From contig NC_051450.1 of NCBI RefSeq assembly GCF_001649575.2, positions 18,630,435-18,694,434 of the forward strand: a DNA stretch of 64,000 nt, read 5' to 3'. The first letter of the stretch is position 1, and each line of letters opens with the position of its first letter. Source of the DNA: Kryptolebias marmoratus. Lineage: Eukaryota; Chordata; Actinopteri; Cyprinodontiformes; Rivulidae. The notes under the pieces are model-generated. The model searched no databases and was not told where the DNA came from. It was given only the letters and a program-made list of their open reading frames with translations. Below are positions 28,152 through 41,600 of this stretch, in pieces. The translations under genes and the position numbers were made by a program.

Positions 28152-29550
28152 CTGATTTCTTTTTTGTTGTTTTAGTTTTGTTATCCCGACTTGAACTTGA
28201 TCGCTCTGAGTGAATAAAAGCCAAGCAGATTTATCAAATTTAAGTGGGATTTTTAAATTATTCAGCTCTTTGTTTGAAAAACAACATTGGGTTTCTCCTC
28301 CTTTTCACAACCAACATTGTTAATATTTAAAACTTAATTCCTCCTAAGACAAATGGCATCATATTTCCATTATTTATTATTGGTTATCTAGCATGGATGT
28401 TGTGGATATCTGAAATAGAAGTCTTATTATAATAAACTATATAATGTCAATCATATATAAATTCACTGTCAGTATTCATAAGCTTCATTTTAGATAAACA
28501 TACAACCTCCAATTCCCAAAAAGCTGTGTAAAATGTAAATAAAACAAATGGCAATGATTTGCAAATCTCATAAACCTATATTTTATTCACGATGAAACAC
28601 AATAAACATATAAAATGTTAAAACTGAGACTGATCAATTTCAGAGTAACATTCCTCTTTTATTTCACAGAGAAAATAAATTGTGAATAAAGTGAAATATT
28701 TCAAAAAGTATAAAACTTACAAAAAACAAAAGTCATAACTATAATGTCCGGAACGAGTTGAATGGCTTGATACATGAATGGTTAAAATATCACATAGCAT
28801 TCAGAAGTGACAGTCCAAAAAATGAACAAAAGAACCTATAAAATGGAAAACATTATTGCTGATTCAGCATTAACACAATAAACAACTTCATAGGTTAGCC
28901 TCTACTAAATCCAGCTTCCTGCAGTCATCAGTAACATAATAAAAAAAGGTTAAAAAGTAGTTTATTATAGGTTAAAGTTGTATTTGATAATAAACAATGC
29001 TTGGAAATAAACGTATTGTAAGTCACTTTGATAAAAGATCGCAAATATGGTTAAAAAACAGGAATTACAACTTTAACTTCACATGTTGATCTGGTATTCT
29101 GACCAAAACACAAAGCAAAAGGAGCTACTATACTAGTCTATAAGTCTCTACTGAACAGATATTCTTAAAATGACATTCTTTGGTTGAAAATGTTTGCAAA
29201 CCCAGATGAGGCTTAAGGATCCTAGAGGAGAACATCTCACTCATCTGTTTCTTGCCTCTTATGGACCAGAACCTCCACCACCACCTCAGAATGAGTTTTA
29301 CTACACAAGCAGCTGCTTTTAGTGCCTAAAACATCTTCTCTATTAGTAGTTGCTTCAAAAACGTCTGGATGAGATTTTCTTCTTTTTCTTCTCCGGTCCG
29401 GGACTTTCTGGACCTCCTGGTCAGCGTTGGGCCTTTAGGGACAATGAAGGCACATTTGTTTGCAAAACGCATCACGATGAGATTAATGGGAGTCAAACTT
29501 TGTTACCTGAAGAGGCAAGATGCAGGTCTCTGATCTGACTCACACGTGGA
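28152..29550. other. Spacer between pdia4 promoter and pkd1l1 3' end
   Basis: AT-rich, with no coding exon seen. Bases 28506-28760 look like an old DNA-transposon fragment (annotated separately). A GTAAGTCACTTTGATAAAAG stretch near 29020-29038 resembles the 3' tail of a fish retroelement or SINE, but is too short to classify. Confidence 0.45.
28506..28760. mobile_element. Fragment of a common fish DNA transposon
   Basis: The phrase order AAAGCTGTGTAAAATGTAAA, GCAATGATTTGCAAATCTCA, TAAACCTATATTTTATTCAC, AACACAATAAACATATAAAA matches, from memory, a repeat that is very frequent in teleost genomes. No terminal inverted repeat or coding region is preserved, so family and boundaries are uncertain. 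Confidence 0.45.
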
Positions 29551-29556
29551 TTTATT
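29551..29556 (-). other. Polyadenylation signal of pkd1l1 (AATAAA on the minus strand)
   Basis: TTTATT on the plus strand, 48 bases past the pkd1l1 stop codon (29604-29606). This implies a very short 3' UTR and a transcript end about 1.7 kb from the pdia4 start codon. Confidence 0.5.
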
Positions 29557-29603
29557 CAGCATCGCCTGCGACGTCAACAAGTCCTAACGGGGAGATCTTT
29601 TAC

Positions 29604-32600
29604 TCAGTGCTGATTGGACGTTTTCTGACGTTTCCGTCTGCGTTTCAGGCTTAACGTTTGCCTCACCTGCGTGTCGGAGGGCTGAGGTGTGGGACAGGCG
29701 ACAAGAAAGTCGTCTCTGCAGCAAGGGCTTCTGAGAAGCAGAGGGCGGTGGATGCTGTCAGAAAGGGCGGTGAGTCTGAACAACAGTTCATCCACTGAGA
29801 TCTCCAACTCCTCGAGCGAAAAGCTCTGAAAAGACAAAAGAAATAAACATTAAGTAACGTTTTCAAGTATCTTCTTCAGATGTTTTTCTATATTGTGAGA
29901 AATATCTGCAGAGCTGCCATCTCAAACAGGCAAATTCAGAAAGCTTGTTTGTTTTATGCAAAAGACTTAAGGAACTGATTCAGACCAGTTGCAGTGCTTT
30001 CGCTGATTTACATGCTGTAAGGAACCGATCGCATTACAAACTGGTAAGCTTTCAAGAGTTGTTAAAAGATGACAAGAAGAGCATTAATAAACTAGCATTC
30101 CTAGTTTATTATTATTATTTTCTTTTTAATTATTTCTCTTCTCCAGGTATTTTGTTCTAATCTCAGAAATATGAATGTGAGTGAGAGGAACTGCGGGAAG
30201 TGATAAGTTCTGTCCCTCACCCGTCCTTCCTCATGATACTCAGCCCCTGTTCGTCGGTGCCGCCCGGTCAACTCCGACACCTTCTTCCTTAAGTAAGAAA
30301 ACATTTCTGCTGCGGTGAGGACTTCCATTCTGCTCCGGGGTCTTTTGGCAGTTCTGATCGACGAGGACGTCGCCCCGATCAGCTGTAGGAAAAAACACAA
30401 AACTGTTAGAGCGCAACAGGTAATATATTTACAGAAACATGGTTTATCTAAAAAAAGACAGAGATTATATACCATTGCTGTCCATAAAACGGAGGCCGAC
30501 AGAAAGAGAACTTCCCAGGCAGAGAAATCTCGCTCTGACTGACCCCCGGAGCTTCGTACGCACAGCAGATTCCCCAAACAGGACGAGACCACCAGGAGGA
30601 TCAGACCTGAGATCTGTCGGAGGAGAGGGAGACGATTTTAGCCACTTTTATTGGTGTGTTATACGTTTCTTACAAAAAGTCAATCAGATACTGCTCATAA
30701 AACTCCTCAAACTGAACAGAAGCAACACATGAAAGTGGCAAAGAGGTAGCAAACATGGTGCATTACGCTGTTTGAAGGGAAGGAGTTTTATTACTGTATG
30801 TTTTATTTACCGGGGGGGATAAGAGGCTGGAGAGTGAGCGTGTGACGACTGCAGCAGGAAAACCTAAAGTCCCGTTCAAACTGAGAACAGTCGCCATCTT
30901 CATGATGAGGAGGAGGAGGAGGATGCCGAGCAGCGAGCGAATATACTGTGGAGACAGAACACATCACCTCTGTCACACAGTAAAAACAAAACACCCTAAA
31001 ACCAGGGTTAAAGAGACAGTTTTACCATCTTTTCAAACAGATAAAGTCTGCAAACAGCTACAAAGTTCTGCCTCTTAAAATAAAAATGACACACTTAATC
31101 ATGTTTTATTTACACTTTTTGTTGACGCCCTAAAATTACCAATCCTCAATCAATGTGCAATTTGCTTTAAATAGGGTAAAAATGCCAATTTTTTGGGTGG
31201 TTTCAGAGAACGACTGCACAGTGTGTCAACAAGCTGAGAACAAACAGACCACTGAACTTTAAACCCAGAAAACTTTAGTTATATTTATCTAATTCTGGAG
31301 CTGAAATGACAGGAAGCAGTGTCCAGAGTGCATTTACAGCAACTGATGGTAGGTCTATTACTGGATGCTAAACAATTCTGCCTAACTGTAATATAATATT
31401 AGTGTCATTCTGCTGCAAAATATAATGCATTTATTGCAATAAATCAGGACAGGCAAACATCTAAAGGTACCCATTTCTGTTGTCTCTTTAAATATTAACA
31501 TTACTCAGATTCAGAGTGACAAGGAGACGCTGCCAAAAAACCTTAAAGTTTATATTAATATAATGTTACATCAACAAATTAAGTCATTTTTATCTCATAT
31601 CAGTCAGTTTTATGGCCGTCACTTGTCTCTATATCTCACTTGCTCCCAGACAGACAGGTCGTTAACGCCAACATGTCCTGTTCCGTCGTGTTTCTGCAGG
31701 AAATTCACCACCTCCGCCATCACTACAGAGTGATAAATGCAACAGACATAATAGATGATGGTGACCGTCAGCAGGCCGACCTGCAGAAGAGAAGCCCAGT
31801 GAATAAACGAGGCCCTTTCCCACCACAGCGGAGCATGATCAGGTTTTCAGATCGTTTCTCTAAAGATAGGTTTGTTAGTTTAACACTGACAGGTTGTTTC
31901 GACCTTTCACAGAGGCCACTGTGATCTTGTTTGGATTGGTGTGTGTCCGAGTGTGAACATGTCCAAGCTGGATGAAACTCTTTCTTTTTTTTTTTTTTGA
32001 GGGGGGAGTATTCAAACTCACGTCCAGCCAGGTGGAGGGTGTCCTCCAGTATCCCATCAGCCCTTTCTGTGTAGCAGTGGACACTTGGTTACAGAGTTGG
32101 AGAAGAGATAAGAGGAGGAAGAGCAGCTGGTGAAGAAGAGAAAACATGAAAACCTTTTAGAGTTTTGCTAAAAAGCCGAGCCTGGTTTTGGATCAGATCA
32201 AATGAAGCCTCCACCTGGCAGAGCGTCACAACGTGGTCCCACCCAGCAGGAGCGGCGTCCACCCGGACTGACTGGACTTTGACAGAGGGCCGGAGCACGC
32301 CGCTGGGGCTCCGCTCGCTGAGCAGGGTCACGCCAGTGAACAGGTTTGGCGCAGGACTGTACAAGGTGAACTGGACCTTCAGGGCCACCGTCTGCCCGCC
32401 CACCCAGCCGCTGGACCGCAGGAGCTCCAGTTCTGATGCTGCGTCAGAGCTGCAGAGGAAAACGCTGAGCATCAGCGGCGGTTTACAGACTAAAACAAGA
32501 CAATTTTTAATCATTTCTGTGTTTGTCTCACTTTCTGCGGTCTAAACTAACTGTAGCAACTTTCTCCAGATGGCAGCTGGTGCGATCACACGCCACTGGG

Positions 32601-35600
32601 TGTGTCAGAAAGGGAACCTGGGAAATGTGACAGCGGAGATTATACAGGTATAAAAGTTTGGTTTAGTGCAGCCTGATGTCATCCTGGCAGCTTTTCTATG
32701 TGGGTTTTATTTCCTGTTTCTCTGTTTTTCTTCCACAAACCAAAAACATGCATTTTAGATCTACTGGCTACTTTAAATGATCCCCTGGGTGGGAGTCTGA
32801 CCTGTCCAGGGTGTACCCCGCCTCCCGCAAAATGATCATTAAAGATAACTCTGCACTGCAGCGAACTTGATTCCCACTAAATATTTGCTCACAACTTATA
32901 ATAAAATGGTGGTATATATGCCAGTATTTCCCCTTTAAGTGCACTTAGAAAACAGATTCTTCCCTTTCAGGGTAATTCCAACCTGAATGGTTTAAAACAA
33001 ATAAGAAAACTTTGTAAGAAATATAATTTTACACACATATTTGACCTACCTGGTTCTGAGACGTCTGGTATGTCTCTGTTTTTTTTATCACAAGGTCTCC
33101 GATCCCAACATATGACGGCTGAGCAACATAAATTATATCATGAATCAGAAGTAAAACAACAATTCATTCATATTGTGTACATAAGAGGTCAGTTCTCTTC
33201 AGAAGCCATGACACGACGAAGGCAGATCTGTCTTTAAAAAAAGTGGAAATGTTTTTTCCTCACCTCAGTTTTGTCTGATTTATTCTGATCCAGTAAATCC
33301 AGCAGAGCTGTTTGTGTCCACTTCCACCAGTCCTTGTGCGTTTTTATGGATATAAAACCCTGGTTCCTGGTGGAAGATAACAAAAGACATTTTGTCCTGT
33401 TCGATGGGTGATATTGAATAAAAGAGATGCAGAGGTTACCTCAGAAAGTGTCTTTTGACAGCTCGGTTGAGCTGATAATGTTCTTTAAATGAGCTGTAAT
33501 AATTTATACATGTCATCAGGAGGAGCATGGCGGCACAGACAGACAAATCTCTGCAAGACGAGAAGAAAAACATTAAATTCCTATTGCAAACGTGCAAATT
33601 TACACAAGCACACAAAGACGAACCGGAGTGTTTTCTGGATAAGAGCCTCTCTTTTTCTCTTTCCACGAGCTTTCCTCAGCTCTGATGGCGTCGGCGGGCG
33701 CAGGAGGCGGAGGTAGCGGGCCCTCTGACGAGCTCTGAGCAGCTGAGAATCAGAAACAAATTTATATTACTGTGAGATAAAAACTCAATCCTCGCCGAGC
33801 AGACTCTCATCGTCACCTTCTCAAGGTGTGAACCTCTTTTTTCAGGGAAACCACGCGCCCCGATCCGCTCCTCGGGTCGATCGGCATCACTGTGGCGCCA
33901 CAATTTTAAAGTTTCCGCCTGAAACACCTTTAAACTAAAAGAAGAAGGAGAGTCTGGTGCTTTCCTGTACCAAACCGAGACAACTACCGCCACTGCAAGG
34001 ATCTGGAAAAGAAAATGAATAAGATTGCGATAATGATCAAGGATCAGAGATCAGCAGCGTTTCATTAAAAACTGCTTTTTTTTATTACCAAAGCTGGCTG
34101 GATGAAGAAAATGCAGGAGATAAGAGAGACAAAGAGGGATTGGATCCAAAGAAGAACCTGGCTGCTGCTGAATCTGACACACAAGGACAAAAAATATCAG
34201 GATGCAGCATAAAACGTGCTTTAGGAAGAGAAAACCATGAAATACCTGAATCCCAGCGAGGCAGAGAGCACCAAACACAGCAGAGAGATGAGCAAACACA
34301 GAGCCCAGGCCAGGAAGAGACACCGCATTGATGTCACACCAAAATGCCTCTTATTCTGAAAGGTTTGGCCTTCTTTTCTTGTAGTTTTCTGGAATCCAAA
34401 CCCGTCCCTCTCAGGTGAAAACCCACCCTCTGTTCCCTCACAGTAACTCCCCTCAGAGGTCAGAGACAACCCCTGTGATGGTCCCCTGCTGCTCCCAAAC
34501 GCCACAGAATCCTGTCTCCTTTTGGCTTGGATTACTGGCTCTTCGTTTGTGTCTTTATTTTCTAGAGTCGTGGACACTGACAGCATATCTGTGTCCTACA
34601 ATGTCAAAAATAAACAAATAAAAGCTCAGACAGTAATTTACACTGTAAGAATGAAAGCTCAGCAGAAGAGAAAGAAAGAGAAAAATGAGATAATTGAATC
34701 TGTAACCTGGTATTTTTTCCTCCGGGCTTCTTGCGTCCACATCTGTCTCCCGCTCCGGGACAGACTGGAGTCCAGATCGATGTCCCTGACTGAAGAGACA
34801 TCTGCAAGGAGACAATCATAAAAAAAGGAGGAAGAGGAAACTATATGTCGAAATGGATATCAAAGCAAAAGTTTGGATCTTTTGAAGCAAGGCTCTGCGG
34901 AAAGGTTAGGAATAAACAACATCTTAGCTTGGATACTACAGTGTTTTAAGTCACTTCTTTGTGTTTCTGTGTGGATGAGGACATTTCTAGAAATGGCGCA
35001 GTGTTTACAAGAATATTTTAAGACATGACAAACAAAAATATTGTCTTGAAAAAAAGTTTCTGTGAGGTCTTAAATTGCTGTCAGTTTCACAATACGTGTG
35101 ATTACTTTCGTTTAACTTTATGGTTGTTTGCAAATAACAGCAGCAGCTAGCTGTAGCACTTCTGGTGCAGCCTGGAATATCTTTCTACTTCTGCCAGGAT
35201 AACCATTTAATGCCAAACCAGCAGCAAAGTAAAGATTATTAACACATCATCCACAGGAACAGCTTTGCCATATTTGAGATTAGATGGCAGGAATCCACTT
35301 CTGTCTTGGTTTCACTTGGATGAACCTTTAACTAATTGAATCAGTTTCTCCAAACTGAGGTAATTCGGAAAAACTATCTACAACAGGTAAGATATTAACT
35401 CTTCATAACCTTTCCACAGAACGCCTCTTAAAGGAGTCAAATCAAACCTGACCCTCTGAATCCTGCTTGGCAGTCATTCTGAAACTTCCATGCTGGACAC
35501 CTGATCCTGTCGGTTTGATCCCACAGAGTCGAAACAGGAAGGATATTAATGTTGCTGCAGGTAAGACAATCACTACGCTCAAAAGTCCCGCTGTGATGGA

Positions 35601-38600
35601 AACGACTGAAACACCGACGATGCCCGACTCCAGCTGTAAACGAAGAAGGACACCACTTTGAGCACGTTTAATCTATAAATCTTTACTTGTCGCAGCTCTG
35701 TTAGCCCACCTGATCGTCTGTTTGTGCTACGATGACTGCGTTCACAGCTGCGTATCCCGACAGCAGCAGCAAACACACACCGAGCCTCTGAGTGTGTGTG
35801 AACGAGTTGGGCCAGCGGCAGCTGTACACCGAGATCCACGTGTGGAAATCAGCCAGGTAGTCAGAAAACCTGAGAGACAGCATCTGCAGCAACAAGCTCA
35901 GAGTCACACAAGAGTCTGAAACTAAAAACACTTCCCGCGTGTCTGATTGTTGTACCCGAGCAAAGCCAAGTCCGCCAACATGCAGCATCCTCTCCACCTG
36001 GCCATCGTCTTCGTTCACAGCTAACCAGCTCTCACCGACAAACAGCCAGGAGCGTCCCACCTGCCCGCTGCTCACCTGGATTAAAAATGGTTCGAAAGGT
36101 CCAACCTCGAGGTCTAACTGGACATAAACAGGCAGAAATAAAAAAAAAAAAACAAAAAGATGTGATTTACCTCAGATACCATCACGTGCTTTATGTACCA
36201 GTCCGGAGAAGGTCCGGAGTTGTTGTGCCAGATGTGGACCCCCCACACGGTTCCCAGGCTGCCCGCTGCGCTGGAGGCACACAAAACACACGAAGGTGGG
36301 AGTTTATTTCATTTAGCTGACAGCAACATGGAGGTTGTGGAGAATTTTACCTCAGCATGAAGGTGTCCTGAGCGTTCCTCCGGAACAGAGTGCATCCTGG
36401 GGCTTGTAGTTCTTTCGTCTGTGAGAGTCCGAGCTCGCCACACAACACTATGAAAACCTGGAAAACGTGTCCAAGTTTCCCAAATCAGAAGACGAATTCT
36501 GCAGCTTTAAGAAATTAAAGAAATTAAAGAAAGAAATTAAAGAAAGATTCAAAGGAACAGAAGCAGACTTACTTTTGCAGTCATGCAGGCTGCAGAGCGG
36601 AGACCAGTGTGGATGCAAACAGCATAGAGATACGAGTCCTCTGGATTGTTGTCAGAAAGGAAGTGGACTCTTCGGTGTTCCTCAGAGACGACATCAGCTC
36701 TCTGAGTCCACATGAGCCCCGGGATGAACAGGATCAGGACCAGCATCAGTAAACTAAACACTGTCAGATTACTGGAGACACTGAGGGATTAACGAGACAA
36801 ACGCATCGTCAGAGTTTCCGTTACGATTCCTAAAGTGTCTTTTTTCCTCTTAAGACATCTTTAAAGCAATGACCAGGAGGAACAAAAGAGGGGTGAGGTT
36901 ACCTCAGGAACTGATCCAGGTCAGCTGTGTCATGGCTGCTCGGAATCTGCTGCTGAAACACGGTCAGGGGCCTCAGCTGGAAGCAGCTGGGTTCAGACCA
37001 TAGATGTAAATCACAAGCGTTCGTGAACGTCTGCTCTCATGTCCTCACACAGTTACAGTCATACCTGCAGTTGACCGATGTGTCCAGTCGTTGTGTCCTG
37101 CAGCTGTGGTGCGTCCAGTCCCCCTGCTGCCCGTCCCAGGACAAACACAGACTGCTGTCCACCGAGACGCCGTAGCTTATCTGTTCGCTCTTCCGCTTCC
37201 TCCTGGATGCCTTCCCGAAATTAGCGTCAAGCAGGGCTAAGTGGCCGACGCCTGCAGCTGGAAATTCGTGACATTTCAGGAAAACTGTGGCAGTTTTTTC
37301 AGATACTAGAAGAAGCTGTGAAATGTCAAAGCATGTAAGATGAGCTGTAATCACAAAAAATGAAACGTATGGAAGAGAAAACAGCTCAGAAATGTCACGT
37401 TCAAGTTATCCAGAGTAATAACGCAAAACAATTACTCCTATTTCACCCCATAAGTGTCTGCTGAGTACGGCTGTCATTTACAGTCATGTTTTTCTCTCTG
37501 TCTCCTCTCTTTAACTCTGTGCATGTGTGATACAAGCAGAAAAAGATCAATCTAAAAGCTTAGAAAGATCCATATAAAGGCTTTCCAGTGAGTTTTCAGC
37601 TGTCTAGACTAGAAGAAGAAATATTAAGTCAAAGGACTAAAAGTCAAATGAAAATATCCTTACTTTTTGAACAAAAAAGACAGTTTACACTTTGCTAAAG
37701 TATCATTAATTGCCTTAATTTTCTATTAAATTAAGGAAGGAGGAAGAAAACAAAGAAACAAACATAAAACCAAGAAATTTCTTACCATTAAAGTATGACG
37801 GTGGCAGAGTGATTCGTACAGTGTCGCTCTCCCACTTGTGAATCCTCTGCAGGTGGTGCATGCTGGGAGTTGGCCTCTCAAACATCCTGACACAACATTG
37901 AGTCACGGGTTGTGTTTCTGTCTTACATTTAGTCATAATTTATTTATATTATTATTCTAAATTTATAGCTTTAACTGATGACAGCTAAACCAAAACCAAC
38001 AAGAAAAACCAGCCACCTGAAGAGAAGCATGATGGGAAATTCTTTGGTGGGTGGCGGCGTGAACACCACCGTCACCTGGACGGCCTGGTGCAGGAGCTCC
38101 TGGCTGATGCTGAAGTTGTGGTAGTTGATCCGGCCGCGCAGGAGGCTGTACTCGCTCACAGAGCTCCTCTGCAGCAGAAATGTGGTCAGAATTAATCTCA
38201 AGAAATGAACAGGAAGAGAAAAGTTAAAAGCATTTGTTAGACACCAGGATACTTTTAGAAGAAAGGTATTAAAGAGGAAGTCAACATGGCATGTTTAGTT
38301 TTCCACAAGCAGCACGGAATAACAGGAGAAAACACACGTTTGTTTGTGGATGGTGCAGCTCGAAGCTGATTGGCTGAGGAAGGGAGCCAACATGGATTCT
38401 CCTCCTTGTGCTGCACTTATACAAACTGAGATCAACCACCGGTCCGGTCAACTGAACAAAAACACAAAACAGGAAGTAAGAGCAGATCTGTAAATCCCTG
38501 AATGTTTTCACACCCTGCTGCGCTCACCTGCGCAGGATATGAGGCCCAGCAGTAAGGACTTCGAGAAAGTTTAACCAGCACTCTGAGGACGCAGACGTTT

Positions 38601-41600
38601 GGCTCTCTGAGTCGGGCTCGTCCTCGGAGGCGAACAAACACAGCGTGGATCAGCGATTCAGGGAGGTCGACGGTGGTTAAGTTGCTCCTGATGGTCGTGG
38701 AGGTTTGGTTTTGGGATGCAGCGTGCAACGTGACGAGGCCTGAGTTCACGATGAGCTCTTTGGTCTCTTGGAATAAAATGTGCCTCTAAGAAAATAAACA
38801 AAGAAAATGAATGTCAGTAGGAAAAAATGTCCACGTATGTTAGCAGAAAGCTGTATGTTTCTTCTCACCAGCATCAAGTCGGAAGCAGTCTGTAAAATAT
38901 CCCCCACAAGCTGCAGCACTTGCTTTATTGGAATCGATCCTACATGTTTGAAGTGATCACAGGTTGAGTGTGTTAGACAACAATCAGGAGCGTTTTCTGA
39001 ACCCTTTTCGTTGTGATCAGTGGATGATTCTGACTCCAGCTCACCACTGAGTGTCTCAGGTGAGCTGTCACAGCTGGAGACCGCCTGCAGCGTGTATGAA
39101 AGCAGGCTGATCAGACTGTCGAGCAGCCTGTGGTTCGAATCGGCAGTGATGACCTCAGAAAACTGCTCTGACACGGCCTGAACATGAGACGTTACCCGCC
39201 TGATGCTCATCAATGTCACCTGGAAGGGATAAAAGAAGCACGAGAATCATTTTTATCTTTTTACAGAGTCTCTTTGCCCATAAAAGCATCGATAAAAAAG
39301 CTCTTACCTGATTCGTAACTTGTAGAAGATCATTCAGGATGCAGATGCTGTCTTCCACTGATGTCTGAAATTCGTTTAAACGAGAAACAATTCTGTAAAA
39401 CCTGTCGCAGAGTGAGCTGGAGCTGTCTGTAGGTCTGAGTGTACCTGGTCGCTGCTCTCCAGCTCACACACGGTGCAGATGAGCGCATTACGCAGGCGTC
39501 TCTGCGCTTCAGCCTCGGTGCCTCGGCTGAGTCTGTTCAGGACGCTGCAGAGGAGACTGACGTGGTTACGAACCTCCGCAGAGTTCCCGAGCTGCAGGAG
39601 AGCCGACAGCGTCTGCAGGCCTGACTCTGACCTGGAGACAGTTCAGGTTTTCCAGCATAAAAGACTCAGATTGTTGCCGTCTGTTTGTGTATCTTATGAT
39701 TACTGATGCCTCTTTTGTCACATTTAACTCAGAAAACAGTTGGTCCTCTTTGAAAATAAACAGAAATATTAACTATTTCAATAATTTATTTCACAAAAAT
39801 ATAACATTCAGATGTGGGAAAGGTAAGCTGAGGGTTGCAAAAGGTTGTATTGCTCCATTAAAGAAGAAAAAAATGTATTTTTGCAAAAATTTTCAATTCT
39901 CTCTTTGCAGATTGAAGGGCTTTTAACCGTCATGTACAGAACAACAATCACTTTTTATGTGAAATAGCTCCACATATTCTTTGTTTTAAATAAGATTTAG
40001 CTGATTTCACTAAAATGTGTATGTGCTTTATTTGGTTTTCAGATTAAATCTGTTTCATATGCAGGTAATTCTTTTTACAGTGGTTAGTTTTATGTCAATG
40101 TTCAAGCCCCAAAATGTAATAAATTATAGTCCTAAAAAGGCAATTTTTGTAATTATTATAAACTGAATAAAATTGTGAAATTCCAGATGATAAGATTTGG
40201 TATGCTGCATGTTTCAGTTTTGATTTTATTTACATAAAATTCACATCTAATCATAAATTTTGAAATGTTCTTCAGTTTTCTGGAACTAGAACTGACAGTT
40301 ATCCCAAACCGTTTTTAATAAAGACAAAAACTTGATTTCACCATGAAGTGAGAACCTAATATGCGCGCTGTAAGGGTGTTTCCTCACAGCTTCAGATCGG
40401 GATCGGGATGAGGTGAGGAGGACGAGTTGTCTCTGACGAAGCTCGGTTTGACTCGGACCGTAACAGGACAGGGTCTGGTGGCTGATCCATATCTGCCGCT
40501 TCGAATTTCAGTGTAAATAGTTACTAAAAAACACAACAAGAAACATGTTTATTTACTCAAACAGGGATGGCCAATCCTGGTCCTCCAGGGCCACCATCCT
40601 GCATGTTTTCCTTGTTTCTCTGCTCCAACACACCTGATTCAGTGGTTAAATCACCTCTTCATGTTCTGCAGAAGCCTGTTAATCACCCATTGATTCAAAT
40701 CAGGTGTGTTGGAGCAGAGAAACAAGTAAAACATGCAGGATGGTGGCCCTCAAGGACCAGGATTGGCCGCCCCTGGCTTACAACATAATATAGTCTATTT
40801 TAACTTTCATAAATCAATGTGTTTGTATCTGATCTTCATTCTGTGTGTTTTACCTTTATAATCATCACTGGGGTCACCTGAGGGAAGGTTGAAGTAGTAC
40901 TGAAAGTCTCTGCCCTGGTACAGGATCCTGGGGGGGTTACCTCTGGCACTGAAGCTGTACTTGTACAGCAAGTCCTTAATCACACACAAATGTGACCATT
41001 CTCGTGTCAGCGGCTGTTTTTAACGCCAGCCTGAACGTTGTACATAAAAGCCAACGCGTGTGGCAAGTTGCCATCAAACAGCGGGACATACCTGGCGTCC
41101 TGAGGCGCAGAAGACGCTGAAGTGTGTGTGTAGCTCCGCCCCTTCAGCTGGCTGCACCTGACACGTCACACCTTCAGGAGCAGGGCTGGTTTTCACGAAC
41201 AGCTGAGTCCGACCCAGAAAACTCTGCCGGGACTCTGAGTTCATCGAGTAAAATCAGAGACATTAACGTCTGCCGGATCTTTTAGAAATGACCTTTTCTT
41301 TCCATAAATTAAACATATATTTACTGTGTTTCAACACCTGTGTGTTGTTTTAAACTTACTGGCAGTGACCTCCAACAAGTATTGTGTCTTTGGCTTCAGG
41401 CTGAAAGGTTTGAATCTCAGCAAAGAGGAGGAGATTCCTGGAGAATTAAAAGGAGACATGAAGATGAGTGAGAGCGTATCAGATTTATTGTATTTTATTT
41501 TTTGGTGAAATGTTTTAAAGTGACACCTGTGTAGGTGTAGGACTCAAAGAGGACTCTGTCTATCGGGACTCGGTGAAGGTCGAGCAGAGTTTGCTCCTGA

